Counted from the first letter of the stretch, positions 16,842 to 28,058 are shown. The stretch is 64,000 bases of DNA from Anoxybacillus tepidamans PS2 (GCF_000620165.1 NZ_JHVN01000003.1:62001-126000); one strand, 5' to 3'. The notes: generated by a model not told the origin, from the sequence alone. Program-made: numbers and translations.

Positions 16842-18791
16842 TTACGAGATTTTAATAATTTTGCTGTCATACGGCTGCAACTCAATGGTTTGAAACCGTT
16901 TGATTTCGCCAGTATGGTTCATGACAAACAAATACTGCTCCGACCCCTTGCCTCTTTTATATACTTCGACCCCTTCATCGCTTTGTATATGCCAAATGCC
17001 GCCTGCCGCCAGCACCTCGGATGCGATGTCGCGAAGCGCCGCGTTGGCGATCCCGCAACCGATATAATATACCGTCCCTTTTCCGTACTTATTTTTCGTG
17101 ACGGCTGCTTCCGGGTAAAACTCATCGCCATAGCGGTACAGCACTTCAGCGGTCACTGGCGTTAACAGATCGCGCCAGACGGAACATTCCGACGTTTTCC
17201 CTGCAAATGCTCCTTCCCCTATTAACTTCATGCGCCTTGCAGCAGCTAGCGATTCGACTTCGTGAATTTCCACGCCGGCAATATCGTTCACATAACCCGG
17301 CAGCACCTTTTTAAAGTGGATGTTGTTTTGTTTGTCTTTCAGTCCTGTGCGGAACGAAAAAAGAATGGTGCCTCCTTGGGCGACAAACTGTTCAAACCGC
17401 TTCCCGAGCGCTTCGTCGATGATCTGCAGCGCAGGCACAAGCAGCACTTTATAGTTCGAAAAATCGCGCGTCACTGGAATGACATCCATATGGGCGTTCC
17501 ATTCATAAAACGGCGTATACAGCCGCAAAAGCTCGTTCGTAAAGTCAAACCCTTCGCTCTGCGGCTGAAAGCGCCACGACCAAATATTATCATAGTCATA
17601 TAATACGGCAATATCGGCTTGAATATCCGTTTGCACAAGCGATTCATACTTGGCAATGTCGGCAAAGAACGATTGCACCTCTTTATACTTCCGGCCGCGC
17701 CGGTTGCTATGGTCGACAATGCCGTAGCAAAACTGCTCCGCCCCTCGATTCATACCGCGCCAGCGAAAATATAACATATGGGTGCAGCCGTGCGCAAACG
17801 CTTGGTATGACCACATTTTTGCTTGATTCGGCCGCGGTAAATAACCGATTATATTATGGCCTTGCGCTCCCATTAATTCTTCTACAATCCAATAGTGTTT
17901 CCCAAGCAGCCCGCGGTTAAAATCGTGGGCCATGGCGATCGCCGCAGGCGGAATAGGCTCCATCAGCCCTCCCCACACCGGGTAATTGTCATACGAAACA
18001 ACATCCATATATTTCACGTTTTCTTCATGGTCAAACCATTTCTCAAAAAAACCGCCGGACACATTCGTCGTCACGAGCTGATGATCTCCTTTATACCGCC
18101 GGACAATGTTCGTCATTTCATGGGCAAAGCTATTGACCGAATGGGAACGGAACCGCGCCCAATCGAGCTGCAAAGACGGATTGTGTGTCGTAATCGTCTT
18201 TTTCGGAAGCGGAATCTCGGAAAAATCGTTGTACGTTTGCCCCCAAAAAATCGTGCCGTACGCTTCGTTTAACGCTTCAATCGTTTTATATTTATTTTTT
18301 AAAAATTGTTGAAATTTCACGTGGCATTGCTCGCAATAACACATGTCGCTTCCTTCATGGCCGAACTCGTTGTCGATTTGCCAAGCGACGATCGCCGTTT
18401 CGTTCCGGTAATGCTCGACAAGTTTTTGCGTAATGCGTGCGCTGTAGCGGCGATATACATCGGAGTTAAAGCAATACTGGCGCCGTCCGCCGAATACGCG
18501 CGTCTGCCCGTTTTCGTCTTTAGATAAAATCGCCGGGTGTTTTTTCGCCAGCCAAGCCGGAAACGTCGCTGTCGGCGTGCCGAACATCACCGATAGTCCG
18601 CGCTCCTTTAACTTGGAAATAACATGGTCGAAAAAGGAAAAATCGAACACCCCTTCGTTCGGTTCCATTAAATGCCAGGCGAACTCGCCGATGCGCACGA
18701 TGTTGGCCCCGAGTTCCTTTATGCCTTGTATATCCTCTTCCAACATCTCCGCCGGCCAATGCTCCGGATAATAATCGACGCCTAAATACAT
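16842..18791 (-). CDS. ganA: GH42 beta-galactosidase
   Basis: About 649 residues. The N-terminal TIM barrel begins at YLGVDYYPEHW. The acid/base Glu lies in AWQIDNEFGH and the nucleophile in WIVEELMGAQ. The trimerisation domain and C-terminal beta domain follow, as in the thermophilic Geobacillus enzymes. The zinc-cluster cysteines CYCEQCH are present. It releases galactose from short galactosides, probably galactan oligosaccharides, inside the cell since no signal peptide is present. The start is ATG 18791 with GGGGAGG at eight bases; the open frame extends upstream only as a shadow over galT. It sits 46 bp after galT. Confidence 0.93.
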   Translation of the reverse strand: MYLGVDYYPEHWPAEMLEEDIQGIKELGANIVRIGEFAWHLMEPNEGVFDFSFFDHVISKLKERGLSVMFGTPTATFPAWLAKKHPAILSKDENGQTRVFGGRRQYCFNSDVYRRYSARITQKLVEHYRNETAIVAWQIDNEFGHEGSDMCYCEQCHVKFQQFLKNKYKTIEALNEAYGTIFWGQTYNDFSEIPLPKKTITTHNPSLQLDWARFRSHSVNSFAHEMTNIVRRYKGDHQLVTTNVSGGFFEKWFDHEENVKYMDVVSYDNYPVWGGLMEPIPPAAIAMAHDFNRGLLGKHYWIVEELMGAQGHNIIGYLPRPNQAKMWSYQAFAHGCTHMLYFRWRGMNRGAEQFCYGIVDHSNRRGRKYKEVQSFFADIAKYESLVQTDIQADIAVLYDYDNIWSWRFQPQSEGFDFTNELLRLYTPFYEWNAHMDVIPVTRDFSNYKVLLVPALQIIDEALGKRFEQFVAQGGTILFSFRTGLKDKQNNIHFKKVLPGYVNDIAGVEIHEVESLAAARRMKLIGEGAFAGKTSECSVWRDLLTPVTAEVLYRYGDEFYPEAAVTKNKYGKGTVYYIGCGIANAALRDIASEVLAAGGIWHIQSDEGVEVYKRGKGSEQYLFVMNHTGEIKRFQTIELQPYDSKIIKIS

Positions 18792-18837
18792 GGCGCTAGC
18801 CTCCCCCGTTTTCGTTTGCCACAACACTTCCGGTCGC

Positions 18838-20373
18838 TCAGGCGTTCTTGAACGCTTCCGTGCGCGCCCGCTCTTCCACCTTCTGCAAAAACACGCGAAA
18901 CGCCTGCTTGCCTTCTTCCGTCCGTTTAAACACGCCCGCATGTTCAAGCACGACAATAAAGCGCTGTCCGACTTCATAGCGCAACATCTCTTCCACCTCT
19001 TCCTCGCTGAAACGGTGGTATCGATGGCGCAGCTGTTCGATCCAATCGGCGTGCTTCCGCAGCGGCGCATCCCAATGTTCCGTTGGAATATCGCGCACAA
19101 GGCACTGCTTGAGCGCATCTAGTTCATCCGCGAGCCGTCCAGGAAGAACCGCAAGCCCCATTACTTCGATCAGCCCGATGTTTTCCTTTTTAATATGATG
19201 CAGCTCTTCATGCGGGTGGAAAATGCCGTACGGATGCTCTTCGGATGTCCGATTGTTGCGCAAGACGATATCCATCTCAAATAACTCCCCCCGCCGGCGC
19301 GCGATCGGCGTCACGGTGTTGTGCGGTGTGCCGCCGGTTTCGTGGCGGATTCCGACACTTTCATCGCTGTACGTTTGCCATGTCCGGTAAACCAAATCGG
19401 CCGCATCAAGCACCTCGGACTTTTGGCCGCGCAAACGGATGACCGACATCGGCCAGCGAACAATGCCGACGGTTAATGACGGATAAGATGGCAGCTGGAT
19501 CGATTCCTCGACGGCCGCTTTTTCCATGGCGAATTCATAACGCCCGCCTTGAAAATGGTCGTGCGCTAAAATCGAACCGCCGACAATCGGCAAATCGGCA
19601 TTCGATCCGATGAAGTAATGGGGAAATTGTTCGATAAAATCGAGCAAGCGGGCAAATGTCTTCCGCTCCATTTTCATCGGCACATGTTTAGCGCTAAGCA
19701 CGATGCAATGCTCGTTGTAGTATACATAAGGCGAATATTGAAAATACCACTGTTCATCTAATAGCGAAAGCGGAATTATGCGATGATTGGCGCGCGCCGG
19801 GTGATGCCAAGTTCCTTCGTATCCTTCATTTTCCGCACAGAGCACGCATTTCGGGTATGACGAAGGCGGCGCGGCTTTTAATCGAGCGATGTCCTTCGGA
19901 TCTTTTTCCGGTTTGGATAAATTAATGGTAATGTCAATATCGCCGTATGCCGTTTTCACCTTCCACTTTCGATTTTTTGCGATCCGGTCTGTTTGAATAT
20001 AGTTAGAGGCGCAACTCAGCGAATAAAACCAGCCGGTTGCCTCCATCGGATTGTTTTTGTATTTGGCAAAAAACCCGCGAATGACTTCTGACGGGCGCGG
20101 CATGAGACAATTCATCAGCTTCGCTTCCCATATATCCCGCTCCGTCACCGAGTTGGTTTGCAATCGCCCTTGCTCGTACGCCCAATCGAGCATGACCGCT
20201 AAAATCGGGGAGGGGGAGGACGGAAGCGGCGGAAGTTCTTCAGCGGGCTGCCACTCCTCTAGCCCAAGCGCAGCAAGCAGCCGATTGCGCACGTAAATGA
20301 CATCCTCCCGCTCTAGCAGCCCTTTGGCAACCCCGTACTGAACAAGCTGTTCAATCGCTTCGTAAATGTTCAC
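18838..20373 (-). CDS. galT: Galactose-1-phosphate uridylyltransferase, type 2
   Basis: About 511 residues, the long form found in Firmicutes. The substrate-binding motif CVLCAENEGYEG and the catalytic histidine triad region LAHDHFQGG are visible. It exchanges UMP between UDP-glucose and galactose-1-phosphate in the Leloir pathway. Start choice: GAGGTG is seven bases before GTG 20373, while GTG 20379 is too close. The start overlaps the end of galE, implying translational coupling. Confidence 0.93.
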   Translation of the reverse strand: MNIYEAIEQLVQYGVAKGLLEREDVIYVRNRLLAALGLEEWQPAEELPPLPSSPSPILAVMLDWAYEQGRLQTNSVTERDIWEAKLMNCLMPRPSEVIRGFFAKYKNNPMEATGWFYSLSCASNYIQTDRIAKNRKWKVKTAYGDIDITINLSKPEKDPKDIARLKAAPPSSYPKCVLCAENEGYEGTWHHPARANHRIIPLSLLDEQWYFQYSPYVYYNEHCIVLSAKHVPMKMERKTFARLLDFIEQFPHYFIGSNADLPIVGGSILAHDHFQGGRYEFAMEKAAVEESIQLPSYPSLTVGIVRWPMSVIRLRGQKSEVLDAADLVYRTWQTYSDESVGIRHETGGTPHNTVTPIARRRGELFEMDIVLRNNRTSEEHPYGIFHPHEELHHIKKENIGLIEVMGLAVLPGRLADELDALKQCLVRDIPTEHWDAPLRKHADWIEQLRHRYHRFSEEEVEEMLRYEVGQRFIVVLEHAGVFKRTEEGKQAFRVFLQKVEERARTEAFKNA

Positions 20374-20375
20374 GT

Positions 20376-21362
20376 TCACGCACCTCGATATCCGTTCGGG
20401 TTCGCTTGGTGCCACTCCCAGGCAGAAGCGACGATGTCGTCAATGCTCGTATACGTTGGCGTCCAGCCAAGCTCCCGCTTCGCTTTTTCCGCAGAAGCGA
20501 CCAATCTCGCTGGATCGCCGGCGCGTCTTGGCGCCACGCGCGCCGGAATGTCGCGGCCCGTCACGCGGCGAGCGGCTTCAATCACTTCCTTCACAGAAAA
20601 TCCGCTTCCATTTCCGAGGTTGAACACGTCGCTTTGGCCGCCGCTTCTCAATTTTTCTACCGCCAACAAGTGAGCATCGACTAAATCAAGAACATGAATG
20701 TAGTCGCGGATGCACGTTCCGTCATGCGTGTCGTAGTCTTCGCCGAAAATTTGTATCTCGCTTCGCTGTCCTAGCGCCACTTTCAATATGAGCGGAATTA
20801 AATGCGTCTCTGGATCATGGTCCTCGCCTAAATGCGCGCCGTACGCCCCAGCCACGTTAAAGTAGCGGAGCGAAATCGAGCGGATGCCGTAGGCGCGGTC
20901 GACCCATTTCATCATTTTCTCCATCGCCAGCTTCGTCTCACCGTATGCGTTTTCCGGCACGGTCGGATCGGTTTCCACGATGGGAATTTGCGCCGGCTCC
21001 CCATATACGGCAGCGGTCGATGAAAATACGATGCGTTTGACGTTGAACTCGTTCATCGTCTCTAACAACACTTGCGTTCCATATACATTGTTGTCATAAT
21101 ACTTGAGCGGCACTTGCATGCTTTCACCGACAAGCGAATTCGCCGCAAAATGGATCACCGTATCAATGTCATGCTGTTCGAACACTTGCCTTAAAAAGTT
21201 GAGATCCCGAATATCTCCTTCGTGGAAAATCGCTTCAGGATGAACCGCTTCCCGATGCCCTGTCTGTAAATTATCGACCACCACCACCTTTTCTCCTTTT
21301 TCTATCAATCGATATACTGCATGGCTTCCGATGTAACCGGCGCCGCCGCAAACAAGAATCAT
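20376..21362 (-). CDS. galE: UDP-glucose 4-epimerase
   Basis: A 328-residue short-chain dehydrogenase-like enzyme. The NAD-binding motif GGAGYIGSH is at the N-terminus, the catalytic Ser/Tyr/Lys set is in FSSTAAVYG and YGETK, and the sugar-binding half follows. It interconverts UDP-galactose and UDP-glucose. The ATG overlaps the galK stop (ATGA), with AAGGAG upstream. Confidence 0.95.
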   Translation of the reverse strand: MILVCGGAGYIGSHAVYRLIEKGEKVVVVDNLQTGHREAVHPEAIFHEGDIRDLNFLRQVFEQHDIDTVIHFAANSLVGESMQVPLKYYDNNVYGTQVLLETMNEFNVKRIVFSSTAAVYGEPAQIPIVETDPTVPENAYGETKLAMEKMMKWVDRAYGIRSISLRYFNVAGAYGAHLGEDHDPETHLIPLILKVALGQRSEIQIFGEDYDTHDGTCIRDYIHVLDLVDAHLLAVEKLRSGGQSDVFNLGNGSGFSVKEVIEAARRVTGRDIPARVAPRRAGDPARLVASAEKAKRELGWTPTYTSIDDIVASAWEWHQANPNGYRGA

Positions 21363-22543
21363 AACACCATCTCCTTTTCTTCTTTTATTTCTCTCGCCCC
21401 GCCGCCGATTTTCGCCACATAGAAGCTCGCCTCATAGCCGATTTTTTGCTTGTATTCGCGCCCGACTTGTTCAATAAAGGAAGGAATGTGTTCGTCTTTC
21501 ACAATATTGACCGTGCAGCCGCCAAAACCTGCGCCGGTCATGCGCGCGCCGATCGTGCCTTCATGTTTCCACGCCGCCTCTACGAGCGCATCAAGCTCTG
21601 CCCCCGTCACCTCGTAATCGTTGCATAGTGAAAGATGCGATTGCTTCATCAGTTCGCCAAAGCGCGCTAGATCGCCTCGTTCTAACGCCTCCGCTGCCTC
21701 CATCGTTCGCTCGTTTTCCGTCACTGCATGGCGGACGCGCTTTTGCTCAATTGGAGAAAGAAGGTGTTGGCATTGTTCGAGTTGTGCGCTTGTTAAATCG
21801 CCGAGCGATTGAATTTTAAGCACCTGCCGCAGCTTGGCGAGCGCCGCTTCGCATGTGGCCCGCCGCTCATTATATGCCGAATCGGCCAAGCCGCGCTGTT
21901 TGTTTGTGTTGGCGATCACAATCGAGCAGTCGTTCAATACAAGCGGCAAGTAGCGATATGTTAATGTTTGACAGTTTAATAGAATCGCATGATCCCATTT
22001 TCCCATTCCAACGGCAAATTGGTCCATAATGCCGCAATTAACGCCAATATATTTATTTTCTACCTTTTGGCTGATTTTCACAAGTTCAAGCATTTCGATA
22101 CCCGCGCTGTACAGCGCATTTACCATGACCGCTGTTGCCAGCTCGATCGAAGCCGACGAGGACAGACCGGCGCCGTTTGGAATGTTGCCGTAATAAAACA
22201 CATCAAAACCGCTGTCGATGGAACATAGCTCAGCAAATGCAGCAACCATTCCTTTCGGATAGTTCGCCCAGCTATGTGCCGCATCGTATGATAACTCGTC
22301 AAGCGAAACCGTGATGACACCTTTTTCCGGGAAATTTTTCGAATAAAAACGGATGAACGGATGATCCGTTTTTCTCGCGAACGCATAAGTGCCGATATGC
22401 AAAGCGCATGGAAGCACATGTCCCCCATTATAATCGGTATGCTCGCCAATTAAGTTGACGCGTCCCGGAGCGAAAAACACGCGAATATCCTCCTCCCTCC
22501 CGCCAAACCGCGCCAAAAATTCCGTTTTTAACTGTTTGATCAT
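21359..22543 (-). CDS. galK: Galactokinase
   Basis: A 394-residue GHMP kinase. The galactokinase signature [15 protein letters not shown] is near residue 28, the ATP-binding motif [14 protein letters not shown] near 120, and the third motif [11 protein letters not shown] near 345. It phosphorylates galactose at C1, the entry step of the pathway. First gene of the operon, with GTAGGAGGC before its ATG and a clear promoter/operator upstream. Confidence 0.95.
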   Translation of the reverse strand: MIKQLKTEFLARFGGREEDIRVFFAPGRVNLIGEHTDYNGGHVLPCALHIGTYAFARKTDHPFIRFYSKNFPEKGVITVSLDELSYDAAHSWANYPKGMVAAFAELCSIDSGFDVFYYGNIPNGAGLSSSASIELATAVMVNALYSAGIEMLELVKISQKVENKYIGVNCGIMDQFAVGMGKWDHAILLNCQTLTYRYLPLVLNDCSIVIANTNKQRGLADSAYNERRATCEAALAKLRQVLKIQSLGDLTSAQLEQCQHLLSPIEQKRVRHAVTENERTMEAAEALERGDLARFGELMKQSHLSLCNDYEVTGAELDALVEAAWKHEGTIGARMTGAGFGGCTVNIVKDEHIPSFIEQVGREYKQKIGYEASFYVAKIGGGAREIKEEKEMVL

Positions 22544-22576
22544 CCCGATGCCTCCTACACTTTCAATTTACCTTTC

Positions 22577-22663
22577 TAGTAAATATTTTAGTAAAAATTT
22601 TATCTAATAGCAATAAACTTTTTTCCCTCGCACCGAAAATAAAGCGGCATTTACTAATAAAAA
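22577..22663 (-). promoter_or_regulatory. galK promoter with LacI-type operator repeats
   Basis: On the minus strand TTGCTA (22608-22613) is 17 bp from TAAAAT (22585-22590). The -10 is embedded in TTTTTACTAAAATATTTACT (22578-22597), which contains TTTACTA twice; a further ATTTACTAATAAAAA copy lies upstream on the plus strand at 22650-22664. The repeats fit an operator for the LacI-type gene at the end of the operon. Confidence 0.6.
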
Positions 22664-22682
22664 TAGCGGGAATATCTCCCGC
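22655..22682 (-). terminator. Terminator of mglBAC
   Basis: GCGGGA pairs with TCCCGC and is followed on the minus strand by TATTTTTATT, just after the mglC stop. Confidence 0.8.
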
Positions 22683-22693
22683 CTCGTGCCACT

Positions 22694-23710
22694 TTACTTC
22701 TTTTTGGCATGCTTCCGCATATCAAACGCCACCGCTACAATGATAATCAAGCCTTTAACGATAAACTGAATATAAGGACTCACACCGAGAAACGCAAGGC
22801 CGTAGTTAATAATTTGAAAAATAAGAACGCCAGCGATGACACCGGATACGGTTCCGATGCCCCCAGATAACGAAACGCCCCCGACGACGCACGCGGCAAT
22901 TGCATCAAGCTCGTACATATTTCCAGTGTTGTTCGTCGCGCTGCCGACGCGCCCCGCTTCTAATGTACCGGAAAAACCGTAAAGCAAGCCGGCAATTGTA
23001 TAAATGATAATGAGATTTTTCGTGACGTTGACGCCGGACACTTTCGCCGCTTCCGGGTTTCCGCCGATCGCGTACATATTTTTGCCTAACTCCGTTTTAT
23101 TCCAAATGATCCACATGATTACTGAAATAACGGCCGCGTAAATGATAAGATAAGGAATTTCATACGAACCGATCGGGATTCCGCGCTGGGCGAACGTGGT
23201 AAAACTCTCGTTCAGCCCGCCAATCGGCTGCGCGCCATACGGCGGACGGTCAAAATAAATCGAGTTGATTCCATAGACGGCGATCATCATTCCTAATGTA
23301 GCGATAAACGGCGGCACGTGGAGCTTGGCGACGATGACACCGTTTAAAGCGCCAAGCAAGCCGGTGGCGATCATCGAAATGAGAATCGGAACAAATAAAG
23401 GCAGTTCAGGCAAATGCGGATACATCCGATATGCGTAATCGGCCGCTTGCAATAGCGAAGCGGAAATCACCGCCGCCAACCCGACCATTCGCCCAGCCGA
23501 CAAATCCGTTCCGGCCGTAATTAAAATGCCCGCCACCCCGAGCGCAATAATCACGCGCGAAGACGACTGGCTTAGTATATTCAAGATGTTCGTCATCGAT
23601 AAAAAATCGGGAGAAGCGACGACAATTCCAACGATCAGAAGGATTAAAACGACATAAATCACATGATCGACAAGCCACTTGGCAACACTTGATTGTTTGA
23701 TGCGTTCCAT
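22694..23710 (-). CDS. mglC: Galactose/methyl-galactoside ABC transporter permease
   Basis: A 338-residue protein with about ten hydrophobic segments. It has the GxxS/T-rich motif of the ribose/galactose permease family (ITAGTDLSAGRMVGLAAVIS) and the coupling-loop region AIGGNPEAAKVSGVNV. It forms the channel for MglA/MglB. The ATG has AGGAGGGG upstream and follows mglA by 15 bp. Confidence 0.93.
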   Translation of the reverse strand: MERIKQSSVAKWLVDHVIYVVLILLIVGIVVASPDFLSMTNILNILSQSSSRVIIALGVAGILITAGTDLSAGRMVGLAAVISASLLQAADYAYRMYPHLPELPLFVPILISMIATGLLGALNGVIVAKLHVPPFIATLGMMIAVYGINSIYFDRPPYGAQPIGGLNESFTTFAQRGIPIGSYEIPYLIIYAAVISVIMWIIWNKTELGKNMYAIGGNPEAAKVSGVNVTKNLIIIYTIAGLLYGFSGTLEAGRVGSATNNTGNMYELDAIAACVVGGVSLSGGIGTVSGVIAGVLIFQIINYGLAFLGVSPYIQFIVKGLIIIVAVAFDMRKHAKKK

Positions 23711-23725
23711 TTAGTTTCTCCCCTC

Positions 23726-25231
23726 CTAATACAAGGCCGATAATCTCATAATCTCTTCTTGGGATGTCGCGGCCGTTTCCACAATCCCAGCCGCCCTTCC
23801 GTTGCTCATCACTAAAATGCGGTCTGTCACTCCTAAAAGTTCCGGCATTTCTGACGAAACAATAATAATTCCTTTTCCATCGGCCGCTAATTGATTGATA
23901 AGTTGATAAATTTCAAACTTCGCTCCGACATCGATGCCGCGCGTTGGCTCGTCTAACAATAAAATGTCCGGCTTTGTAAGCAGCCATCTGCCGATAATGA
24001 CTTTCTGCTGGTTGCCTCCTGAGAGGCTCCGGATCGGCGTTTTTTGCGACGGTGTTTTTACTTTCATAGAGTCAATGACCCATTTCGTATCGTCATACAC
24101 TTTCCGCTCGGACACAAACACCCCTTTCGATCGGTATTGACGCAGATTAGAGATCATACAATTGAAACTCACACTTAAATCCGGATAGATGCCGGTTGTC
24201 CGTCTTTCCTCCGTCACAAGAGCGAACCCATTTTTAATCGCCTCTTGCGGAGATTTGTTTTCAATCATTCGTCCGCGAAGTTCGATCGTGCCTGAACGAA
24301 CCGCTCTGAGCCCAAACAACGCTTCAAGCAATTCGGTGCGCCTTGAGCCGACTAACCCAGCCACTCCTAAAATTTCGCCTTTTCTTAATTCGAAACTCAC
24401 ATCGGAAAAAGAAGGCTGCGCTTCGGCGGTCAAATGGGAAACTTTTAAGATGACGTCCCCTGGATTGTTGATTTTGTCAGGGAAGCGCTGCGATAGGTCG
24501 CGCCCTACCATCAGCTTAATGATTTCATCTGTCGTCAGCTCGTCTGCCCGCTTTGTCGTAATATAACGGCCGTCGCGCATAATGGTCACTTCGTCCGATA
24601 TTTTTAAAATTTCCTCCATTTTGTGAGAAATATAGATGATGCCGACTCCCTCTTGCTTCAGCTTGCGGATAATGCGGAATAAATGCTCGACTTCTTTTTC
24701 GGTGAGCGATGATGTCGGCTCGTCCATCACGATGATTTTCGAACGGTACGACACCGCTTTCGCAATTTCAACCATCTGCATTTCCGAAACCGATAAAGTG
24801 CTCACCTTTCGTCGCGGATCGATTTGGATGTCGAGATTTTTAAAAATTTCAAGCGTATCGTTATACATCTTTTTTTCATCGATGAACATCCCTTTTTTCG
24901 GATAACGCCCAAGCCACATGTTATCCATGACGCTTTGCTGGCGCACTTGGTTCAGTTCTTGATGCACCATCGACACGCCGCATTCAAGCGCTTGTTTCGA
25001 GTTTTCAAACGACACCGCTTTTCCTTCTAATAAAATTTCGCCCTCATCCATCGAATAAATGCCAAACAAACATTTCATGAGCGTCGATTTTCCCGCGCCG
25101 TTTTCGCCCATGAGCGCATGAACCGTCCCCGGCTTTACTTTGAGCGAAGCGTTTTGCAAAGCAATGACGCCGGGGAATTTTTTGGTGATATTGTTCATTT
25201 CCAATATGTAAGCTGTACTTTGTTCCGCCAT
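23726..25231 (-). CDS. mglA: Galactose/methyl-galactoside ABC transporter ATPase
   Basis: A 501-residue protein with two fused nucleotide-binding domains. The first has Walker [10 protein letters not shown] and signature [14 protein letters not shown]. The second has a changed Walker A ([16 protein letters not shown]) but an intact signature [14 protein letters not shown] and Walker [14 protein letters not shown]. This asymmetry is normal for the MglA/RbsA/XylG family. AGGAGG precedes the ATG. Confidence 0.95.
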   Translation of the reverse strand: MAEQSTAYILEMNNITKKFPGVIALQNASLKVKPGTVHALMGENGAGKSTLMKCLFGIYSMDEGEILLEGKAVSFENSKQALECGVSMVHQELNQVRQQSVMDNMWLGRYPKKGMFIDEKKMYNDTLEIFKNLDIQIDPRRKVSTLSVSEMQMVEIAKAVSYRSKIIVMDEPTSSLTEKEVEHLFRIIRKLKQEGVGIIYISHKMEEILKISDEVTIMRDGRYITTKRADELTTDEIIKLMVGRDLSQRFPDKINNPGDVILKVSHLTAEAQPSFSDVSFELRKGEILGVAGLVGSRRTELLEALFGLRAVRSGTIELRGRMIENKSPQEAIKNGFALVTEERRTTGIYPDLSVSFNCMISNLRQYRSKGVFVSERKVYDDTKWVIDSMKVKTPSQKTPIRSLSGGNQQKVIIGRWLLTKPDILLLDEPTRGIDVGAKFEIYQLINQLAADGKGIIIVSSEMPELLGVTDRILVMSNGRAAGIVETAATSQEEIMRLSALY

Positions 25232-25296
25232 TGCGCGACCTCCTACTCCTTAACAGATGTTGTATTTAAACATCAAACCCATCTGCCATTGGCGAT

Positions 25297-25328
25297 AAAC
25301 GGGGGAAAGCAGCGCTGTTCCCCCGTTT
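25297..25328 (-). promoter_or_regulatory. Intercistronic hairpin between mglB and mglA
   Basis: AAACGGGGGAA pairs with TTCCCCCGTTT. It has no full T-run, so it more likely protects the mglB 3' end or attenuates read-through, giving more binding protein than ATPase. This is a common arrangement in ABC importer operons. Confidence 0.65.
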
Positions 25329-25337
25329 ATCCATTTC

Positions 25338-26399
25338 TTACTCGCTATAAGCATCTTTGCCGACTTGAATGTTCTCCTTCGTAATGCCGATATACGGAAC
25401 GCGTACCGCTTTTTTGTCATCGAGCTTCCATTGTGTTCCTTCCAATACATCTTTGCCGCGCGCTGCGTTAGCCGCCAGTTCAATCGTCGCTTTTCCTTGG
25501 TTTTTCGCATCGTTTAAGACAGTGCCAACCATTTTTCCTTTTTCAATCATTTCGAGCGCTTCCGGAATCGCATCCACTCCGACGACCGGCATAAATTTAT
25601 TGCCGGTGAAATATCCCGCTTTTTCGAGCGCCGAGATCGCCCCTAGCGCCATCGCGTCGTTATTGCAAATGACAAACTCAATCTTGTCGTTAAATTTGGA
25701 AATCCACGCATCCATTTTTTCTGTCGCTTTCGTCGCATCCCACATCGCTGTATCCATCGCCAATTCTTCTACTTGAATGCCTTTTTGTTTGAGCGTCTCG
25801 ATCGCATACTTTGTGCGGGCTTCCGCATCAGGATGCCCCGGCTCGCCTTTTAAGAGCACATACTGTATTTTTCCGTCTTTGTTTTTATCGTATTTGTCTT
25901 TATTTTCTTCCCATGCTTTGGCGATGATTTCGCCTTGAATAATGCCTGATTCGGCGGAATTCGTACCGACATAATACGCCTTATCGTAGCTCGCTAGCAC
26001 GTTCGCATCCGGCTCTTTGTTAAAGAAGATGACCGGAATGTTTTTCGGTTTTGCCTTGTCGATGACCGTTTGCGCCGCCTTTGGATCTACAAGGTTAATC
26101 GCGAGCGCCTTCGCCCCTTTGGCAATGAGTGTATCAATCTGCTCAATCTGCTTGGCCTGGTCGTTTTGCGAGTCGTTCAACATCAAATTGACCTTGTCCT
26201 TCGCCGTATTTTCCATCGCCCGGCGCACATACGACATAAAGTTGTCATCAAATTTGTAAATCGTCGCTCCCACCATCGGAAGGTCGCTGCCTCCCCCTCC
26301 TTTCTTGGAGCTCGTCGTGTCGCTGCTGCAGCCTGCCGCTAATAGAATGCTAGAGGCGACTGCCAACGATAAGATAAGACCTTTTTTCTTTTGAAGCAT
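25338..26399 (-). CDS. mglB: Galactose/glucose-binding lipoprotein
   Basis: About 353 residues. A lipobox LLAAGCSS is followed by a two-lobed periplasmic-binding fold. The EF-like calcium site typical of the galactose/glucose-binding protein is visible as [19 protein letters not shown]. Sugar-contact motifs include FFNKEPD and [12 protein letters not shown]. The start is put at ATG 26399 because AAAGGGG directly abuts the ATG at 26408 but is nine bases from 26399. First gene of mglBAC. Confidence 0.92.
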   Translation of the reverse strand: MLQKKKGLILSLAVASSILLAAGCSSDTTSSKKGGGGSDLPMVGATIYKFDDNFMSYVRRAMENTAKDKVNLMLNDSQNDQAKQIEQIDTLIAKGAKALAINLVDPKAAQTVIDKAKPKNIPVIFFNKEPDANVLASYDKAYYVGTNSAESGIIQGEIIAKAWEENKDKYDKNKDGKIQYVLLKGEPGHPDAEARTKYAIETLKQKGIQVEELAMDTAMWDATKATEKMDAWISKFNDKIEFVICNNDAMALGAISALEKAGYFTGNKFMPVVGVDAIPEALEMIEKGKMVGTVLNDAKNQGKATIELAANAARGKDVLEGTQWKLDDKKAVRVPYIGITKENIQVGKDAYSE

Positions 26400-26454
26400 A
26401 TTCTCCATCCCCTTTCGTCATAGTTTTAAAAGTTTAAAAACTGTTCCCCCCTGT

Positions 26455-26485
26455 TGTAAGCCTTTACACAAAAATACGCTGTCAA
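26455..26485 (-). promoter_or_regulatory. mglB promoter region with cre-like palindrome
   Basis: On the minus strand TTGACA (26480-26485) is followed by TGTAAAGGCTTACA (26455-26468), which covers the -10 position. It differs from the CcpA cre consensus TGWAANCGNTNWCA at one central base. It may be a cre or the operator of the divergent ROK regulator. Confidence 0.5.
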
Positions 26486-26827
26486 AATTTGTTTCCTGCC
26501 ACCTAAAACGACTTGACTATAATTCTTGTTTTGCTCGTAAAACCTGTTAGTTAATTTTACTTAAAAGAGAAGAAAAATATAACAAAAAAGAGGACATAGC
26601 TACATGATTTTTAAAAGTTTTTTCTGTATATACGAAATAAGGAACCGTGAACTAATTTCAACAAACTTCTTTTACGATTACAACATCGCGCGGCTTTCTG
26701 AATGTGTCGTGACCGCCCAAATGCCTTTTTCCGACATTTTCCATTATATAGAATAAAGGTTTTATTTCTCGGTCGTTTAGTTTATAATTTAAATTAAAAA
26801 AGTAAATCGAATGCGGAGGAAATTTAG
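26486..26827. other. Divergent intergenic region mglB / ROK gene
   Basis: About 340 AT-rich bases without an open frame. They should hold the promoter of the ROK gene, near TTTAGTTTATAATTTAAATT at 26776-26795, a partially palindromic stretch that could be its own operator. Confidence 0.4.
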
Positions 26828-28051
26828 ATGTCGAAACAGATGCTGACAGGCAGCTTTCAACTTATGAAGTCCCTAAACCGTTCGGCTATTTTAAACATCA
26901 TTCGGGAGCAAGGGCCCATTTCGCGCGCCGATATCGCAAAATTGACAAAGCTCACTCCCCCGACCGTTAGCAATCTAGTAAAAGAGCTTCTTGATACAGG
27001 CATTATTATCGAAACCTACCAAGGGGAATCGAGCGGCGGCAGGAAGCCGACGATGCTAGACATCAACAGCGAGCGGTTTTACGTAATCGGTTTAGATATC
27101 GGTTCTTATCAAATTAAAGCGGTACTTGCTAACTTAAACGGCTTTATCGTAAAAAAAGCATCCTTTTCCATTCCTACTCCCATCAATAACGACCGCTTGC
27201 TCTCATTAATGATACAAGCTGTGCATCATATGAAAGAAGGGATCGATGATACCGAATCGAGAATGATCGGAATCGGTGTCGGCATGCATGGGATTATCGA
27301 TGTCGACAATGGAGAATCGCTGTTCGCTCCAAACTTAAATTTATATAATATTCCGATTCAAAAAACGCTAGAAAAAGAATTCGATATATTGATCAAGGTG
27401 GAAAATGACGTTCGGGCCATGGCGCTTGGAGAGCGTTGGTTCGGCAACGGCCACGGAACCGATAGTTTAGTGTGCATCAATATCGGCCGCGGCATTGGCG
27501 CGGGGATTATTATGGACGGCAAACTGTTTCACGGCCACAATTTTATTAGCGGGGAAATCGGACATATGACGATCGACATTGACGGTCCGAAATGTTCATG
27601 CGGCAATTACGGTTGTTTGCAAACGCTCGCCTCCGGTCCCGCAATTGCCAGAAAAGCGAAAACGGAAATCGGGCTAGGACATCCGAGTATTTTAACGCAG
27701 CTTGTCGGCGGCGATTTAGGGAACATCACCGGCGAAACCGTATACGAAGCGGCGGCTCAAGGCGATCCGTTAAGCGTATCGATTCTGTCGCAAGCCGGCC
27801 GCTATATCGGCATCGGCCTCACCAACATTATTCATTTGATTAACCCAAAACGAATCATTATTGGCGGGGGCGTATCGAACGCCGGAAGTCTCATTCTCGA
27901 AAGCATTCAAGACACGATTTATCAGCGGGCGCTTACCGCTTCTGCGAAACAGACGGAAATCATGCTGTCAAAGCTCGGGGAGGATGCAACCGCCCTCGGA
28001 GCCGTCACGCTTATTTTAGAAGAACTGTTTGCGACAACGAGCAATGCCTAA
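26828..28051 (+). CDS. ROK-family transcriptional regulator
   Basis: A 407-residue protein with an N-terminal winged helix-turn-helix (ISRADIAKLTKLTPPTVSNL) fused to a ROK sugar-kinase-like domain. It has the ROK signature and the zinc-site motif CSCGNYGCLQT, and retains GLDIGSYQIKA and the phosphate motif. Members of this class (XylR, NagC) repress sugar operons until a sugar binds. Divergence from mglBAC suggests it controls galactose import. GCGGAGG precedes the ATG. Confidence 0.88.
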   Translation: MSKQMLTGSFQLMKSLNRSAILNIIREQGPISRADIAKLTKLTPPTVSNLVKELLDTGIIIETYQGESSGGRKPTMLDINSERFYVIGLDIGSYQIKAVLANLNGFIVKKASFSIPTPINNDRLLSLMIQAVHHMKEGIDDTESRMIGIGVGMHGIIDVDNGESLFAPNLNLYNIPIQKTLEKEFDILIKVENDVRAMALGERWFGNGHGTDSLVCINIGRGIGAGIIMDGKLFHGHNFISGEIGHMTIDIDGPKCSCGNYGCLQTLASGPAIARKAKTEIGLGHPSILTQLVGGDLGNITGETVYEAAAQGDPLSVSILSQAGRYIGIGLTNIIHLINPKRIIIGGGVSNAGSLILESIQDTIYQRALTASAKQTEIMLSKLGEDATALGAVTLILEELFATTSNA

Positions 28052-28058
28052 AAAAGCG

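Noticed and set aside
18792-19118. N-terminal extension of the GH42 beta-galactosidase frame
   Set aside because: It is a shadow over galT coding sequence; the enzyme has a good ribosome binding site at the internal ATG 18791.
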